From a virus: 20,012 nucleotides of DNA. Position numbers and translations under genes: made by a program. The stretch is from IMG/VR virus record IMGVR_UViG_3300028827_000011, positions 1 to 20,012 of that record. One strand, given 5' to 3'. Each line of letters starts with the position of its first letter. Within the stretch, counting starts at the first letter, position 1. Positions 1 to 8,680 of the stretch are shown piece after piece. The notes beneath the pieces are model-generated. The model saw only the letters and a list, made by a program, of their open reading frames with translations, ran no database searches and had not been told where the DNA came from.

Positions 1-18
1 AATGTGGCATGCCACATT
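1..18. repeat. Perfect 18-bp palindrome at window edge
   Basis: The first 18 bases, AATGTGGCATGCCACATT, equal their own reverse complement. No T-run follows on the plus strand, so it does not look like a plus-strand rho-independent terminator. It could be a symmetric protein-binding site or the end of an upstream element cut by the window edge. It lies 24 bp before a late-promoter-like octamer. Confidence 0.4.
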
Positions 19-41
19 GCATAAAACTAAATAGTTTATAG

Positions 42-49
42 CATAAATA
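42..49 (+). promoter_or_regulatory. T4-type late promoter, CATAAATA
   Basis: The octamer matches the T4 late promoter TATAAATA at 7 of 8 positions and lies 24 bp before the fibre gene start at 74. An AGGAG ribosome binding site at 59-63 follows. It probably drives the fibre cassette late in infection. The assignment is by pattern only. Confidence 0.55.
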
Positions 50-73
50 CTTAAAATTAGGAGCATATATACG

Positions 74-1963
74 ATGGCGTATAACATCAATTTAACAAAC
101 GGTTCAGTATTAACATCAGTTGCTGATGGTACACTGGACACAAATTCAACAGATCTGAGATTAGTTGGTAAGAATTATACCGGTTATGGTGAATTTCTTA
201 ATGAAAACTTCATTTGGATGTTGGAAAACTTTGCAAATAATGTAGCACCAACTGCACCACTAAGTGGGCAATTGTGGTGGAACACAGACACGAATACATT
301 ATTAGTTTATGACGGAACTAGATTTAAATCAGTATCTGCTGCCGAAGCATCAGTTACTCCACCAACAAATGCAGCAGAAGGCGATATGTGGTGGGATACT
401 GCAAATGGTCAATTGCATACATTTAATGGTACTCAGTGGGTATTAATTGGTCCGGCGTTTACTGCTGGTTCAGGAACATCTGGTGCCGTAGTTGAAGTAG
501 TAACTGATACAAATGCAGTAGATCACGTAGTAGTAAAAACTTATGTTGCTGACACTGTAGTTAGTATTACTAGTAAAGACCAATCATTTACTCCGCAGAC
601 TGCAATTCCAGGATTTACGACAATTGAGCCAGGAATTAATATGGCATCAAATGTAGTAATCCCAAACATAAAGGTATTAGGTACTGCAACTGATGCAGAT
701 GCTCTTGGTGGTGTTGCTGCGACAGATTACATGAGAACTGATGTAGATTCTACTACAGCTGGTACCATTGCTATTGCTAATGACGGCGGACTAGTTGTTG
801 GTCCTTCAAATACATTTCAAGTTTCCATTACTGGTATATCAGAAACCGCAGAATTGTTTAATAGAACAACAAATGCTGATCTAGTTATTGGTACTACTGA
901 CAATGCAGGCACTCCTAGACCTGGTCTGACTTTTGTTGGTTTGAGTGGCGAAATTAGCGCAAATAATAACATTATTACAAATCTGGGAACGCCTGTTAAT
1001 AATACAGATGCAGCGACTAAAGCATATGTTGATGCAGTAGCGGGTGGATCTACTGGACCAGGATCAGGGTTAGACGCAGACTTACTAGATGGCCAACATG
1101 GTCTGTATTATTTGGATTGGAACAATTTTACGAATGTCCCAACCGCATTTACTCCAGATCAAGAAGCAGTAGAAGACATTGTTGGAGGTATGGTCACTGG
1201 CAATACTGAGTCAGGTATTGTAGTTACATATGACGATGCAGCAGGAAAATTGAATTTTGATGTAGCCGATCCGGTCATTACTTTAACAGGTGATGTATCT
1301 GGTTCAGCAACAATGACTAATCTGGGAAATGTTACTATTACAACAACAGTTGCTAATGATAGTCACACGCATGATACGAGATATTTGCAATTAACAGCCA
1401 AAGCAGCAGATTCAGAATTATTAGATGGTATAGATTCCACTGGATTCTTAAGATCAAATGCAGCAGACATTAAAACTGCTGGTAATCTAACATTCAATGA
1501 TAATATCTATCTTAATTTTGGATCTGGTAACGACGTTGAGTTTTTCTTTAACGGCGTAAACATGTACACTGATATTAATGCTGGTGCCATTTGGTATGTA
1601 AGAGATGGAAATAGCAGCAATGCAGTTAGATTCACATATGACATTGATACTGGTGTTGGTACGGCTACAGGCGATTGGGCCGTTTCTTCTGATGCTAGAT
1701 TGAAAGATATTCAAGGGCCAATTACTAATGCCCTAGAAAAAGTATCTAAGATTAACGGCGTTAGATACATTAGAACAGATTTACCCAACGATGATATTCA
1801 TGTTGGTGTTATTGCACAAGAAGTACAAGAAGTATTGCCAGAAGTAGTACATACAGACAACAATGGAATGTTGAGTGTTGCTTATGGTAATATGGTTGCT
1901 CTGTTAATTGAGGCAGTTAAAGAACTCAAAGCAGAAGTTGAAGAATTAAAGAGGAATAAATAA
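74..1963 (+). CDS. Tail fibre protein with C-terminal S74 chaperone domain
   Basis: This 629-residue protein is a long tail-fibre or adhesin subunit. Residues 1-80 match the fibre N-terminus common in T4-like aquatic phages (DGT.DT, LVGKNYTGYGE, NENF). Residues 64-85 and 102-126 are two copies of a W-rich module (LWWNTDTNT, DMWWDTANG). Residues 296-321 carry the NNIITNLG..DAATKAYVD motif, and 333-350 and 444-461 carry LLDG modules. The C-terminus is a Peptidase_S74 intramolecular chaperone: VSSDARLKD puts the expected Ser-Lys pair at S539 and K544, then GVIAQEVQEVLPEVV and a terminal helix rich in E/K/L heptads. In this family the chaperone trimerises the fibre and cuts itself off before the serine, which would release about 91 residues. 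The stop overlaps the next start (TAATG), so the two genes are probably coupled. Confidence 0.88.
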   Translation: MAYNINLTNGSVLTSVADGTLDTNSTDLRLVGKNYTGYGEFLNENFIWMLENFANNVAPTAPLSGQLWWNTDTNTLLVYDGTRFKSVSAAEASVTPPTNAAEGDMWWDTANGQLHTFNGTQWVLIGPAFTAGSGTSGAVVEVVTDTNAVDHVVVKTYVADTVVSITSKDQSFTPQTAIPGFTTIEPGINMASNVVIPNIKVLGTATDADALGGVAATDYMRTDVDSTTAGTIAIANDGGLVVGPSNTFQVSITGISETAELFNRTTNADLVIGTTDNAGTPRPGLTFVGLSGEISANNNIITNLGTPVNNTDAATKAYVDAVAGGSTGPGSGLDADLLDGQHGLYYLDWNNFTNVPTAFTPDQEAVEDIVGGMVTGNTESGIVVTYDDAAGKLNFDVADPVITLTGDVSGSATMTNLGNVTITTTVANDSHTHDTRYLQLTAKAADSELLDGIDSTGFLRSNAADIKTAGNLTFNDNIYLNFGSGNDVEFFFNGVNMYTDINAGAIWYVRDGNSSNAVRFTYDIDTGVGTATGDWAVSSDARLKDIQGPITNALEKVSKINGVRYIRTDLPNDDIHVGVIAQEVQEVLPEVVHTDNNGMLSVAYGNMVALLIEAVKELKAEVEELKRNK

Positions 1964-3426
1964 TGGCTTTTAAAGTTAATTCGGATTTAGTTATTACTGG
2001 GCAAATTGACGCGCAGAATAACCCTATTATTAATCTGGCCCCGCCAGTAAACCCATCGGATGTCACAACAAAGGATTATGTTGATACCGCAGTTTCTGCC
2101 AATGCCGGAGAATTAATTAGGGATGACCAGGATAATTTGGTCGCAGGTACTGATGCAGGAACGGCATTATTGGCTACCACTGCAAGTGGTACCATTGACA
2201 ATATTACTATTGGTACAAGAGCAGGACAAAACTTAAACAATCACCCAGGAAATATTGCTATTGGCACAGATTCCCTGGTATCTTATGCCACTGGTCTTAG
2301 TGGTTTTGGATGGAATATTGCTATTGGTAGTGCCGCCATGAAATCTTTAGATGGCAATCATACACATAATGTTGCTGTTGGTCGCGGAGCAATTGAAAAT
2401 CAAACGTCAGTTGACCGATGCACCGCTATAGGCACATATGCATTGCAAGGCCCATCAACAATAGCCAGTGGCGCGGTTAGTAATACTGTTGCTATTGGAT
2501 TTAATGCAATGAGTGATGTAAATGGCAATGCTTTTTCAAATGTAGCAGTTGGGGCAGATACATTTGTTAACTTTACTTCAGGAAACAGCAACGTCGCAGT
2601 TGGTGACCACTCTGGCATACGAGGCCCAGGAAACCGAAATGTAACACTTGGATATTACGGTGGTCAGTATATTACTGGAGGTGATCAAAATATTACAATT
2701 GGTACATATGCTGGTCCAAATACTCAAGGCACATACTATAACAAAATGTGGATTGATATTGCCCGTACTGATACACCTTTAATTTATGGTGATTTTGCAA
2801 CAGACACTATTACAATTAATGGTAATTTAGTTGTTACTGGTACATTGACAGGATCGCCTGCTGTTTTTACAGAAGATGCTAATAGCAATATCGTTGGTGG
2901 TGTTGGTGCAGGTGCGTCAATTACTACTGGTACTGGTAATTTCTTTGCTGGTGATTCTGCTGGTAATGCAATCCAATTTAATGATTTAAATGTTATTATT
3001 GGACATACTGCAGGTAGTGCTATTGTTGGTGACAATAATATTGTTATTGGAGCGGGTAGCGCGGCCAATGTTTCTGGTACAACAAATAGCAATAATATCT
3101 TTATTGGCACAAATGCTGGGCCATTAACTGTTAGTGCTGTTAGTAATAAGATCTTTATCGACACTGAGGCAACAGATACGCCATTAATTTATGGTGACAC
3201 TACTACTGGTGCAAAGAAGATCACTATTAACGGTGATTTTGAAGTAACTGGCTCATCTAATCTATATCAAGATCTTGGTGAATTTACGTTAGCCACATTA
3301 CCAGACGCGACTGTAAATGCAAATTCATATGCGTTAGTAACTGATGCCGCCGGTGGACGAACGGTAGTTAGATCAGATGGTACTGCATGGAAAATTATCG
3401 CAGTAGAAGGCGGAACAGTTGCTTAA
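1963..3426 (+). CDS. Tail fibre/adhesin with two YadA-head-like beta-roll blocks
   Basis: This 487-residue structural protein is probably a fibre or fibre tip. Residues 18-41 repeat the NNPIINL..TTKDYVD attachment motif also seen in the preceding fibre. Residues 80-251 hold about ten repeats of the form N(I/V)A(I/V)GxxA, and residues 309-386 hold about five more. This pattern is typical of the left-handed beta-roll of YadA-like trimeric adhesin heads. Each block ends in the same cap (DTPLIYGD then TITING and a VTG turn, near 260-293 and 396-430), so the unit is an internal duplication with unequal repeat number. The last 50 residues form a separate small domain ending in SDGTAWKIIAVEGG. Start and stop are firm, because the ATG shares one base with the upstream stop. 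The receptor is unknown. Confidence 0.8.
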   Translation: MAFKVNSDLVITGQIDAQNNPIINLAPPVNPSDVTTKDYVDTAVSANAGELIRDDQDNLVAGTDAGTALLATTASGTIDNITIGTRAGQNLNNHPGNIAIGTDSLVSYATGLSGFGWNIAIGSAAMKSLDGNHTHNVAVGRGAIENQTSVDRCTAIGTYALQGPSTIASGAVSNTVAIGFNAMSDVNGNAFSNVAVGADTFVNFTSGNSNVAVGDHSGIRGPGNRNVTLGYYGGQYITGGDQNITIGTYAGPNTQGTYYNKMWIDIARTDTPLIYGDFATDTITINGNLVVTGTLTGSPAVFTEDANSNIVGGVGAGASITTGTGNFFAGDSAGNAIQFNDLNVIIGHTAGSAIVGDNNIVIGAGSAANVSGTTNSNNIFIGTNAGPLTVSAVSNKIFIDTEATDTPLIYGDTTTGAKKITINGDFEVTGSSNLYQDLGEFTLATLPDATVNANSYALVTDAAGGRTVVRSDGTAWKIIAVEGGTVA

Positions 3427-3432
3427 TAAATA
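3425..3432 (+). promoter_or_regulatory. Late promoter candidate, AATAAATA
   Basis: It matches TATAAATA at 7 of 8 positions and overlaps the stop codon of the beta-roll protein, 24 bp before the next ATG at 3457. An AAGGG ribosome binding site (3443-3447) lies between. Confidence 0.4.
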
Positions 3433-3456
3433 ACATATATAGAAGGGCAAAATTAA

Positions 3457-3798
3457 ATGAAGACAGGAAGGTTATTAAGAATTTTGGGTGAGTTAGTAGA
3501 TGAATTGGAAGCACCTAACAATGTCGAATCAGATGACTGCGACACCGCAGTCATCCTAGAACCAACTGATTTATTACCAGTTGAGTTTCAAGACGAAGAT
3601 ATGACCGACAAAGATGCAATGGTGCCTCCATTACAGCAGAAACATGAGCTTTTGAAAAAAGCTACTGGTGTTGAAAACGAGGTTGACAAATTTGCTGGTG
3701 AAGATGAAATTGAACAACTAAAACAACTAGCGGCAGTTAAACCAACAATATCCGCTGATATGTTGCCAGCAATTACTGACAATTCAGACGTAGACTAA
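3457..3798 (+). CDS. Small acidic phage protein, function unknown
   Basis: This 113-residue acidic protein is likely soluble, with no signal peptide or membrane segment. It starts with a basic helix-forming stretch (MKTGRLLRILGELVDELE), continues with an Asp/Glu-rich middle, and has a motif MVPPLQQKHELLKKATGVEN at 55-74. To my memory a similar motif occurs in small proteins of unknown function in other aquatic T4-like phages. Its place among virion genes suggests a structural or assembly role, but this is inference from position. An AAGGG ribosome binding site sits 9 bp before the ATG. A perfect 10-bp hairpin lies inside the coding region at codons 26-33. The stop codon is embedded in the ribosome binding site of the next gene. 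Confidence 0.75.
   Translation: MKTGRLLRILGELVDELEAPNNVESDDCDTAVILEPTDLLPVEFQDEDMTDKDAMVPPLQQKHELLKKATGVENEVDKFAGEDEIEQLKQLAAVKPTISADMLPAITDNSDVD
3532..3555 (+). other. Intragenic hairpin, 10-bp stem and 4-nt loop
   Basis: GATGACTGCG and CGCAGTCATC are perfect inverted repeats separated by ACAC, inside the coding region of the small acidic protein. No T-run follows, so it is not a standard intrinsic terminator. In the mRNA it would be a stable stem. Confidence 0.6.
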
Positions 3799-3810
3799 AG
3801 GACGTGCCGT

Positions 3811-4479
3811 ATGGCGTATGTTCGTAAAATTAAAGGGTCGCTAGTACGGGTTGATTCTTCACAATATGTAGGAGAAGAATCATATCTATTCTATGATATA
3901 GATACTGGATGTATTCGAATTACAGATGGTACTCCTGGTGGCCGGCCTGCCTGTATTGAGGGAACTGCGGGGTCAGTTTCCTGGGGTAGTATTACTGGTA
4001 ACCTTTCTGACCAAACAGATCTTCAGCAAGCATTAGATGCATTGCAATATACTTTGCCTGTTGCAACTAATACACAACTAGGCGGTGTAAGATCTGGAGG
4101 TGATATAACCGTTGATCCTACTGGGCTAGTCACAGTCAATGGACTTTCGGGATCAACTCAGCTTGATACTGTTATTAATCCCGGACAAACAGAAACAGTT
4201 TATACATTTGATTTGAATACAATTATATCTGCTAAATTTATGATAGCAATAACAAACTCGAGTAACACATTAAGTCATTCGAGTGAAATTCATTTATTAG
4301 TAGACAAAAACGCATTTAACAAATACAGCATATTAGGTGATGGTATCTCATATGCAGTTAATACGGCAGTCGTTGGGAGCCTATTAGAAGTACAGGTTAC
4401 TAACAACGAAACTTTCGTGTTGCATGCTGGTGTTGCGGAAATTAAAACTATACGCAAAACACAGGCACCACAAGGCTAA
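3811..4479 (+). CDS. Modular virion structural protein, fibre-associated
   Basis: This 222-residue protein is probably a virion component. Residues 1-44 (VRVDSSQYVGEESYLFYDIDT.CIRITDGTPGG) form a short beta module found near the N-termini of structural proteins in aquatic T4-like phages. Residues 58-76 carry the SWGSITGNLSDQTDLQQALD linker and 80-109 the LPVATNTQLGGVRSGGDITV module, both common in phage fibres. Residues 115-215 form a beta-rich C-terminal domain that I do not recognise by name. There is no signal peptide. The ribosome binding site AAAGGA overlaps the upstream stop, 8 bp before the ATG. Its exact place in the particle cannot be told from sequence. Confidence 0.75.
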   Translation: MAYVRKIKGSLVRVDSSQYVGEESYLFYDIDTGCIRITDGTPGGRPACIEGTAGSVSWGSITGNLSDQTDLQQALDALQYTLPVATNTQLGGVRSGGDITVDPTGLVTVNGLSGSTQLDTVINPGQTETVYTFDLNTIISAKFMIAITNSSNTLSHSSEIHLLVDKNAFNKYSILGDGISYAVNTAVVGSLLEVQVTNNETFVLHAGVAEIKTIRKTQAPQG

Positions 4480-4482
4480 ATA
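4475..4482 (+). promoter_or_regulatory. Weak late promoter candidate, GCTAAATA
   Basis: It matches TATAAATA at 6 of 8 positions, overlaps the upstream stop codon and lies 26 bp before the ATG at 4509, with a GGAG ribosome binding site at 4496-4499. The spacing resembles the better candidates in this window, but the match is weak. Confidence 0.3.
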
Positions 4483-4508
4483 CATGTAATAAAATGGAGA
4501 TTTAACAC

Positions 4509-5861
4509 ATGGCTCAAGACTTTTTTAGAGTTGAAAAAGGTCTCGCTATTGAAACCGACAATAGTGAGATTCTATACCTGGGCGGACCAGGACAACCAGC
4601 AGGCGACGTAGATTCACAAAACGCGCCAGTTGGATCAGTTTGGACAGATAGCAACACAGGTGCAATTTATGTAAAGCACACTGTTGGTACAACGATTAAT
4701 GAATGGGACAAAATCGCAACAGAAGATTTTGTTACTACTGTTGCTGGTTCAACAATTTCATGGCGTGAACCAGTAAGGGTACTAGACCCAACAAATGGAC
4801 CATTACCAACAGGAACAGCAGGATCAACTATTACTATTGATGGTGTTGTAATTGGTGATGGTGATCGTGTGCTGTTCACAGAAACAACAGATGCCAATGG
4901 CAAGAACGTTTATATTTACGATCAGGCTTCTGGTACTTTTGTTGAAGATATTAACGACGAAACCCCAGGCGATACTGTTTTTGTTAATGAAGGAACAGAG
5001 GCAGGTAAAAGATTTACTTACAATACAGCAGGACAGTGGGTTAACACTGATATTGCATCACAAGATGAATTAAATTTTGTAAGACAGTTCATTGGTAAAA
5101 ATGCTGCTGGTTTGGAATCACCAGTTTACACTTCTACAACAACTGTTACTCAAAATGCAGATTTAGAAACTGCTATTGGTGAACTTGATGCTGAATTGCA
5201 AGCAATTCGTGATTTTGTTGGCAAAAATGCGTCTGGTGCAGAAACGCCTAATTATACGTCAACTGCTGTTGTAACACAAGGCTCAACCCTTGAAGATGCA
5301 ATTTCTGCACTTGATTTAGCAACCACAGTTGCTTCTAACGAAGACAGTTTACAAAACGCATTCATGGGGAAAACTGCTGGTAATGATTTACCAAACTATT
5401 CCTCAACTAATGTTGTAACACAGTCTGGTTCACTAGAACAAGCAGTTGGTGAGTTGGATGCAGAACGTGGTGCTGATGTAACTGCCGTAACTGGCATGAT
5501 CGATCCAGCCAATACTATTAATCAAAACATCCAAGGTGTTGCTAATTATGTAGAGCAAAATGGCAAGACCGTAACTATTGCTGGTGTAACGACTGTACAG
5601 ACAATTGATAGTGTACAAGCTAATTTCGCAGAATGGGATGTCTACATTACTGATGGCGCAGGCAAAACATTTGCAACAAAAATAATGGCAGTGCATGACG
5701 GAACAAATGTTGACTTCAATAATGCAGGCAGATTGCGTATTGGTGGTCGTATTACTGGACTATCAGTTGATGTGACATTATCTGGTGGTAACACGTTGAA
5801 CTTAACTGTAGTTTCTGGTTCTACTGTTACTGTAACAACTAAGCGAATTGCAACTATTTAA
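4509..5861 (+). CDS. Repeat-containing virion structural/fibre protein
   Basis: This 450-residue protein has four visible parts. Residues 42-70 are a W-rich module (GSVWTDSNTGAIYV...NEWDKI). Residues 85-180 resemble a domain widespread in phage tail fibres: VRVLDPTNG, TITIDGVVIGDGDRVLF, NGKNVYIYDQASGTF, then a GDTVFVNEGT segment. Residues 194-318 hold three imperfect repeats of about 34 residues (F.GK.A....PNY.ST..VTQ...LE.AI..LDA) at roughly 42- and 49-residue spacing, probably a shaft. Residues 350-450 form a beta-rich C-terminal domain with IMAVHDGTNVDFN and repeated TV-rich strands. I infer a fibre or baseplate-attached spike, but do not recognise a named T4 counterpart. A GGAG ribosome binding site lies 9 bp upstream. 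Confidence 0.78.
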   Translation: MAQDFFRVEKGLAIETDNSEILYLGGPGQPAGDVDSQNAPVGSVWTDSNTGAIYVKHTVGTTINEWDKIATEDFVTTVAGSTISWREPVRVLDPTNGPLPTGTAGSTITIDGVVIGDGDRVLFTETTDANGKNVYIYDQASGTFVEDINDETPGDTVFVNEGTEAGKRFTYNTAGQWVNTDIASQDELNFVRQFIGKNAAGLESPVYTSTTTVTQNADLETAIGELDAELQAIRDFVGKNASGAETPNYTSTAVVTQGSTLEDAISALDLATTVASNEDSLQNAFMGKTAGNDLPNYSSTNVVTQSGSLEQAVGELDAERGADVTAVTGMIDPANTINQNIQGVANYVEQNGKTVTIAGVTTVQTIDSVQANFAEWDVYITDGAGKTFATKIMAVHDGTNVDFNNAGRLRIGGRITGLSVDVTLSGGNTLNLTVVSGSTVTVTTKRIATI

Positions 5862-5865
5862 TTAA

Positions 5866-7683
5866 ATGGCTGACATTTCTAAAGGCTTCGAAGCCACAAG
5901 TTTTGTTGTAGACGACGCGGTCGGTATCATTCGTGGTACCGACCCGGCCGTTCTTGGTGAGGCAGCGCCCAAGGGATCAATACTCTTGGACGATGCAAAT
6001 GGTAAACTTTGGATAAAGACGGGTCCTGCTGATACTGAATGGGCTGAGTTATCATCTTCGACGTCTAGTGAAATGGCTGGTATTACTGTTGGTTTAACTA
6101 CACAACAGACAATTAATACTGCTTGGGGAAATATCGTATGGGATAATACATTTTTCCAAAATGATACAAATATTATTGAGCATTCAGCTATAGCACAAGA
6201 TCGTATTCTAATTAAAGAAACAGGTGTGTATTTAGTTGCATGCTCAATATCATTTGATGCTGATATAGGCGAAGAACAGATTTCTATACAGTGTTTAACA
6301 AATGACACAGTACAGATTCCGGGATCATTGCGTGTAGCTTCTGAAGCTGACGAAATTGATGATCTATCTAATGTCTTTCTGACAACATTAAATGCAGGAG
6401 ACTATGTTACTTGTCAAATAATGGCGAGTGGTACAGGGAATGTATTACATAGTAGTTCCACATTTACCATCTTGCGAGCAAAAGGACAGCAAGGCCCACA
6501 AGGACCAGCTGGATCGGGATCTTCATTAACAATTCAGGATGAGGCCGCATCAGTTCCCAATACTCCGCACAGTACATTAAATTTCACAGGTGACGCAGTA
6601 ACCGTAACTGACGCTGGTAATGGTATAGCTACAGTGAATATCAACACAGCAGCAACTATTGCTACTGCGCATGCTTCAGTGCTTGCATTAAGGACAACTG
6701 ATTATACTATAACGAATGCGTTTACTGATATATCATTCGACACGACTCCAGTTGAGAATCAGCCAAACGTTATAATACACGATGCTGCCAATACACCAAC
6801 AACGGTTACAGTATTAGAAGATGGGTTATATGCGATTTACTATGGTTTTAATATCCAATCACAAAACACAACAACTCGAACAGATGCACAGGTTGTATTA
6901 AATGGTAATACAGTTGTTCCTGGTAGTGGATCATTTGTTAATGTATATCAGCAAGAAATACACCATTGTTCACAGATGTGTGTGGCTCAATTAGCTGCTA
7001 ACGATTCACTAACTGTACAACTAAAACATGGTGGTAATCCAGTATTGTCACTAGCCAATAGTGTATTTCTTGTTTATAAATTAGAAGGACAAAAAGGACC
7101 AAAAGGTGATCCAGGCGCCGCTGAAATTATAATTAGAGACGAAGGACCGTTAATCCCAAACACACCACACAGTGAATTGAATTTTACTGGTGCTGGGGTA
7201 ACTGTAACTGATGCTGGTGGTGGTATTGCTAATATTGATATTCCTGGCGCGACCGCAAATACTTATGAAGTATTCCAGCGTTTCAATGGAAACGTAACTC
7301 AAACATTCACGCAGAGTTTTATTCCAATTAATTTAGGAACTAATATACGAACAGATGCAAACTACTCATTTATAGCAGCAACCAACACATGTGTGGTCAA
7401 TGCCACTGGTTGGTATAAAATAACATATGCCGTATCTGCAAACGCGACATCTAATACTCGCTCAAGTTTAACAACTGTTGTGAGAAATAATGGCGTAGAT
7501 ATACCACAATCAGTTTCATACTCGTATCACAGAAACAACACTCGTGGATATGATACTGCTGCTAATAGTTTTTGGGTACAGTTATCTGCTGGTGATCAAA
7601 TACAATTATTGTCACGCGAAATCGGCGGCAATGTTCAAACACTCGCTAACGGGTGCAATTTAATGATAGAATATTTTGGGTAA
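5866..7683 (+). CDS. Fibre protein with three jelly-roll and two collagen-like segments
   Basis: This 605-residue virion adhesin-like protein has a repeated plan. Residues 34-62 are a W-module variant (KGSILLDDANGKLWI...EWAEL). A C1q/TNF-like beta domain follows at about 70-205 (ETGVYLVACSISF, LNAGDYVTCQI). Then come a short Gly-X-Y stretch (206-217, KGQQGPQGPAGS), a linker with PNTPHSTLNFTG..VTVTDAGNGIA (220-258), a second beta domain (265-406), a second Gly-X-Y stretch (407-418, EGQKGPKGDPGA), a near-copy of the linker (420-458) and a third beta domain (466-605). C1q-like heads with collagen stalks are usually trimeric, so a three-tiered trimeric fibre is likely. The start is only 4 bp after the previous stop and lacks a clear ribosome binding site, which suggests coupled translation. 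Confidence 0.8.
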   Translation: MADISKGFEATSFVVDDAVGIIRGTDPAVLGEAAPKGSILLDDANGKLWIKTGPADTEWAELSSSTSSEMAGITVGLTTQQTINTAWGNIVWDNTFFQNDTNIIEHSAIAQDRILIKETGVYLVACSISFDADIGEEQISIQCLTNDTVQIPGSLRVASEADEIDDLSNVFLTTLNAGDYVTCQIMASGTGNVLHSSSTFTILRAKGQQGPQGPAGSGSSLTIQDEAASVPNTPHSTLNFTGDAVTVTDAGNGIATVNINTAATIATAHASVLALRTTDYTITNAFTDISFDTTPVENQPNVIIHDAANTPTTVTVLEDGLYAIYYGFNIQSQNTTTRTDAQVVLNGNTVVPGSGSFVNVYQQEIHHCSQMCVAQLAANDSLTVQLKHGGNPVLSLANSVFLVYKLEGQKGPKGDPGAAEIIIRDEGPLIPNTPHSELNFTGAGVTVTDAGGGIANIDIPGATANTYEVFQRFNGNVTQTFTQSFIPINLGTNIRTDANYSFIAATNTCVVNATGWYKITYAVSANATSNTRSSLTTVVRNNGVDIPQSVSYSYHRNNTRGYDTAANSFWVQLSAGDQIQLLSREIGGNVQTLANGCNLMIEYFG

Positions 7684-7689
7684 GTAGTT

Positions 7690-8679
7690 ATGCCATATGA
7701 TAAGAACGGAATTTTTACAAAAGCAAAAGATTTGACAGTTACTGTATTTCCAGTAAACGCAAAAGACTTGCAGTCAAAAATTAATGAATTAACAATACCA
7801 GAAACGTGTATTTCTGTTGATGTTGTAGATAATGCACAAGAAAATAATGTTATTTTGCATTTTAATACTGTATTAGAAGAACAGGATGAATTGGCGGTGT
7901 TAAGCGTAGTTGATAACTACGTCTATCATGAAGAAGTCGATGCAGCAGCTCTTCCAACTACATCATACTTGGGTGGCAAATTAGCAGTACACGCCAGTTC
8001 AAAGCCTGACATTCCAGGCATTGAGACATTTGTTGTATGGACTGGTGCAGGAGACGATATTACACAAGAAGACCCTGCACTTTCTATAGCAAATGGAGAT
8101 TTGCTTGAATTTCAATTATCTCCAGGTATCGGGGAAGTAATTAAAGAAATTAAATTTGATCCAAGACATGGCAGGGTATGGATTCACGAAGCATATTTGA
8201 AATTTGAAAATGGCGGCACCGGTGATTATATAACCAGTGACATTGTTGCACCTCCGACACAATTACAGACAGTAGCTAATTTAGATTTAGAAGTAGATGC
8301 AAATGGATGGGTTAAGTTGGCTGCTGGTGGACCCGGGACAGGTACGCATGGATTCGCTGCAACCCCGGCACTAATTAAGCGAGCCTTTAGTAAAGATGGT
8401 GATTGGGACTATGATGAAACCAATGGTCTTCGCCCAAATCTAGATGGTAATGGATTGTACAAGATATCAATTTATGAAAGAACAGTGTCGCGATATGTAA
8501 ATAAAATTCCATGTTATGGAACTACTACGAATTATGTAATGATGTCATCTGACGAAACAGCAGAATTACCAGTATCTCTTGGCTATTTCATGAGAGTCAG
8601 AGCAGTTAATAATTCAGATACGACGTGGCATGCAACTATTTTTATGGAAATTTACAGACAGCGTACAGCGGTTCCTTAA
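7690..8679 (+). CDS. Unrecognised structural protein in fibre cassette
   Basis: I do not recognise this 329-residue protein. It has no signal peptide, membrane segment or repeats. It reads as mixed alpha/beta in the first 100 residues, and beta-rich afterwards. The C-terminus (GYFMRVRAVNNSDTTWHATI) resembles the last strands of a beta-sandwich virion protein. It sits 6 bp after the triple jelly-roll gene and 1 bp before the glycosyltransferase-like gene, in one apparent transcript. A virion structural role is inferred from position. No strong ribosome binding site is visible before the ATG, only a G-rich GGGTAAG overlapping the upstream stop. Confidence 0.7.
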   Translation: MPYDKNGIFTKAKDLTVTVFPVNAKDLQSKINELTIPETCISVDVVDNAQENNVILHFNTVLEEQDELAVLSVVDNYVYHEEVDAAALPTTSYLGGKLAVHASSKPDIPGIETFVVWTGAGDDITQEDPALSIANGDLLEFQLSPGIGEVIKEIKFDPRHGRVWIHEAYLKFENGGTGDYITSDIVAPPTQLQTVANLDLEVDANGWVKLAAGGPGTGTHGFAATPALIKRAFSKDGDWDYDETNGLRPNLDGNGLYKISIYERTVSRYVNKIPCYGTTTNYVMMSSDETAELPVSLGYFMRVRAVNNSDTTWHATIFMEIYRQRTAVP

Positions 8680-8680
8680 T

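Noticed and set aside
2784-3164. 126-codon open frame on the minus strand
   Set aside because: Opposite the beta-roll repeats; its own repetitive Leu/Pro pattern is a mirror of those repeats.
5862-6308. 148-codon open frame on the minus strand
   Set aside because: Fully opposite the triple jelly-roll gene, whose domain repeats are clear; no start signals.
8630-8680. Longer start for the glycosyltransferase-like protein
   Set aside because: It would overlap the previous gene by 50 bp; the ATG one base after that gene's stop is simpler and gives a natural N-terminus.
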